In this document: one piece after another, positions 4,455 to 6,344 of the stretch | Layout of the letters: every line of letters starts with the position of its first letter | Numbering within the stretch: position 1 is the first letter of the stretch | Origin: Chlamydiota bacterium | Lineage (GTDB): Bacteria; Auribacterota; UBA3054; B51-G9 | Assembly (NCBI GenBank): GCA_003648225.1 | Contig: QMOL01000180.1 | Span: forward strand, 1 to 6,344 | Length of the DNA: 6,344 bases | Direction: 5' to 3' | The notes under the pieces: generated by a model | The model's database searches: none | What the model saw: only the letters and a program-made list of their open reading frames with translations | What the model was told of the DNA's origin: nothing | Made by a program: the position numbers and the translations under genes

Positions 4455-6344
4455 ATGCGAAAATTGTTTCTACTTATTGCATTGGCTTTTACAGCTTACT
4501 ATGGTTCCTCACTCTGGTTATTTACAGATGCGGACTCATGGAAAATTGTAAATAATTATCTTCCTATCGCGCTTCTCATCGGTATGTTTATTATCGGATT
4601 AATTCATATAAGAATCGCGCTCGGTATTGCTGCTTTGCTTTTTATGCTGTTAGGCAATCCGAATCTTCTTAATGAATTTCTTATAAAAATATGTCATTTA
4701 CCTGACAGCTGCGCTGTATTTAATAATTTTCATAATCCTATGGAAAGTATTACTCTCGGTTTATTTTCTGCCTGGATTATTATTCGTTTCTTCGGCAATC
4801 CGGAACTCGATTATGAATACAATCGTGCTAACGCGGTTAGGGCACTAAACTTCCCTGTATTTATTTTTGGGTTAACCGCTGTTCTTGCAGCTGTTTATTC
4901 AATTATCCAGACGAACAATGTATTTTATCCTAATTTTTGGGAAAGCACGCAAAATGCTCTGATAAAATATCCATTTGCGTTTCTGAACTCCGGAACAATT
5001 CTTCAACCTCTTCGCTCTGTGATTCTATTACTTGAAGGAATTGCCATTTATGTTATTGTTACGAATGAAGTCAGAACCGCTAAACAGGTTCGCGCTTTTA
5101 TGTGGCTTCTTCTCGCCGGTGGGGTTATAGTGTCATTCCTTGCTGTTATTCAGTTAATTGGCGGTCCGAATTTCTCCTGTCTCTCAAAAATTACTTTTGC
5201 TGATGGAATCGCTTTTTACAACAAAGAGGTTAATTCTACTTTCTCATCACCGAATAACCTTGCCGTCTTTCTTGTAGCAATGCTTCCTATCTGTGCCGCA
5301 ATGATTGTTCGGGGAAAAGTTGCCGGCATAATTGGATTAATCACCGGCGCGCTTATTATTATTGCAATTATTCTTTCGGCAACTAAACTTGCAATTCTTT
5401 TGTCTGTCGCATTCCTGATTGCTGTAGTTATTATTGTGATTACCAGAGCAATTAAACGCGGAGCAATCTGGCCACTTATTCTCACTGCCGTTCTTGTTCT
5501 TGCCGTTCTCGGTGTTTATCTTTCGGCTAAGGTTGTGAAAACAAAGAATAAAGACGCAAAATGGGCTGTCGGAATTGTACAGAAAGTCGATGGCACCGCA
5601 TCGGCTTTCCTTAAAGGTGATTGGGATTTGAAAAGTATTAACAAACGCACAAACTTTAAATCGGGTGATTGGCTGACTGCAATCAATGTGATAACACCAA
5701 CCCCGCAGGGTAATATTGATAATATGCTTATTGGTGTTGGTTATAATCAATTCCAAAACAATTACCAAAAATACCACTCTTCCGTCGCTTCTAAAAGACG
5801 TTCAGGTGCCAGTAATATGTTCCTTCAAGTCTTTGCGGAAACAGGACTGTTCGGCGCGCTCGCTTTGCTGCTCATAACCGTTTTCGCTATCTTATACGCG
5901 TTCCGGGCATCCGAGCAACTTGAATATCCTGTTTATGTCAAAGCTGTTGCGTGGTCAATCACATTACTGGTTATCGGCTGTATGACAGAAAATGCTTTTC
6001 TTACTTATCAGATACAAGTCCTGTTCTGGATACTTGTGGGATTATGTATGGTTTTTGCTTCACTTGCTGCAAAGGAAAATGTGTCAAAAGGAAATGTGTT
6101 CTTTAAATTTATTATTTTTATCCTCATTTTTGCCTCCTGGGCATGGGTTGTTTATCCTAAACTTAAAAAACAAAAAATTCAGTCTACATTAATTTCCAAC
6201 CTGGCAACTAAATACGCTAAAAGATATAATATTAAAACCGAAAAACTTGAAAAAGCTCTTAGAAAAACCAAAGATTATAACTTCCATAGAAAGGGCTCTG
6301 CCAGATGGACTGATAAAAGCGCTTTTGTTATGACTAAAGTACAA
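4455..6344 (+). CDS. O-antigen ligase/polymerase family (Wzy_C/WaaL-like) polytopic membrane protein, open at right edge
   Basis: 630 codons are open without a stop up to the window end, so the C-terminus is missing. About 14 hydrophobic segments are visible (for example 4-23, 36-52, 97-113, 134-152, 183-203, 213-235, 266-283, 288-308, 311-329, 338-358, 462-482, 496-514, 516-537, 551-567). Between 358 and 462 lies a ~100-residue hydrophilic loop, the large periplasmic loop of this superfamily, which ends in NMFLQVFAETGLFGALALL (454-472), a textbook match to the N-x-[FY]-L-Q-x-x-x-E-x-G-x-x-G block. STFSSPNNLAVFLVAMLP (261-278) is the usual preceding N-x-L-A block. Family members transfer or polymerise lipid-linked glycan units at the periplasmic face of the inner membrane; ligase and polymerase activities cannot be told apart by sequence. 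Where many relatives have S-R-G at the start of a helix, this protein has SATK (308-311). Residues 568-630 are a basic soluble tail of unknown fold. A weak Shine-Dalgarno (AAGAG, 4443-4447) sits 7 nt before the ATG; its own promoter is at 4370-4398. Confidence 0.85.
   Translation, partial: MRKLFLLIALAFTAYYGSSLWLFTDADSWKIVNNYLPIALLIGMFIIGLIHIRIALGIAALLFMLLGNPNLLNEFLIKICHLPDSCAVFNNFHNPMESITLGLFSAWIIIRFFGNPELDYEYNRANAVRALNFPVFIFGLTAVLAAVYSIIQTNNVFYPNFWESTQNALIKYPFAFLNSGTILQPLRSVILLLEGIAIYVIVTNEVRTAKQVRAFMWLLLAGGVIVSFLAVIQLIGGPNFSCLSKITFADGIAFYNKEVNSTFSSPNNLAVFLVAMLPICAAMIVRGKVAGIIGLITGALIIIAIILSATKLAILLSVAFLIAVVIIVITRAIKRGAIWPLILTAVLVLAVLGVYLSAKVVKTKNKDAKWAVGIVQKVDGTASAFLKGDWDLKSINKRTNFKSGDWLTAINVITPTPQGNIDNMLIGVGYNQFQNNYQKYHSSVASKRRSGASNMFLQVFAETGLFGALALLLITVFAILYAFRASEQLEYPVYVKAVAWSITLLVIGCMTENAFLTYQIQVLFWILVGLCMVFASLAAKENVSKGNVFFKFIIFILIFASWAWVVYPKLKKQKIQSTLISNLATKYAKRYNIKTEKLEKALRKTKDYNFHRKGSARWTDKSAFVMTKVQ

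Noticed and set aside
5216..5777. Two overlapping minus-strand open frames of 89 and 146 codons.
   Set aside because: They lie inside the ligase-family gene, whose motifs and membrane segments are clear; their translations are low-complexity (Ile/Asn-rich) shadows without start signals.

Overview
The window comes from an AT-rich bacterial chromosome. It carries six protein-coding genes, two of them cut by the window edges, and no RNA gene, CRISPR array or transposase. A Tat-exported lipoprotein sulfatase, an O-antigen-ligase-type membrane protein, small secreted proteins of unknown function and a general lack of Shine-Dalgarno sites are compatible with an uncultured member of the PVC group (Lentisphaerota/Kiritimatiellota-like) or a related lineage. 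That placement is inferred from gene style only; no marker in the window settles it.

Layout. Positions 1-1581 are read on the minus strand: a 255-residue protein of unknown function (814-1581), a 143-residue secreted protein built from two copies of a ~42-residue repeat (318-749), and the first 63 codons of a sulfatase (1-189). Gaps of 64 and 128 bp would allow co-transcription. The sulfatase start codon abuts a 4 x 16-bp tandem repeat (191-254), and a compact stem-loop lies between the first two genes (790-806). Positions 1582-1802 form a divergent promoter region with one near-consensus sigma70-type promoter per direction, each with a 17-bp spacer. Positions 1803-6344 are read on the plus strand: metG (methionyl-tRNA synthetase with a C-terminal tRNA-binding domain), a GC-rich inverted repeat, a small lipoprotein with a YceK/YidQ-like motif (3925-4353), a third near-consensus promoter, and a polytopic O-antigen ligase/polymerase-family protein open at the right edge (4455-6344).

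Function. Only metG has a role that can be stated firmly (charging tRNA-Met). The others are mostly envelope proteins: sulfatase (sulfate-ester removal), O-antigen ligase/polymerase family (surface glycan assembly), one lipoprotein and one secreted small protein. No shared pathway is demonstrable and no defence or mobile system is visible. The parts most worth following up are the repeat array at the sulfatase start, the duplicated small secreted protein, the unassigned 255-residue protein, the C-terminal extension of the ligase-family protein, and the scarcity of Shine-Dalgarno sites.
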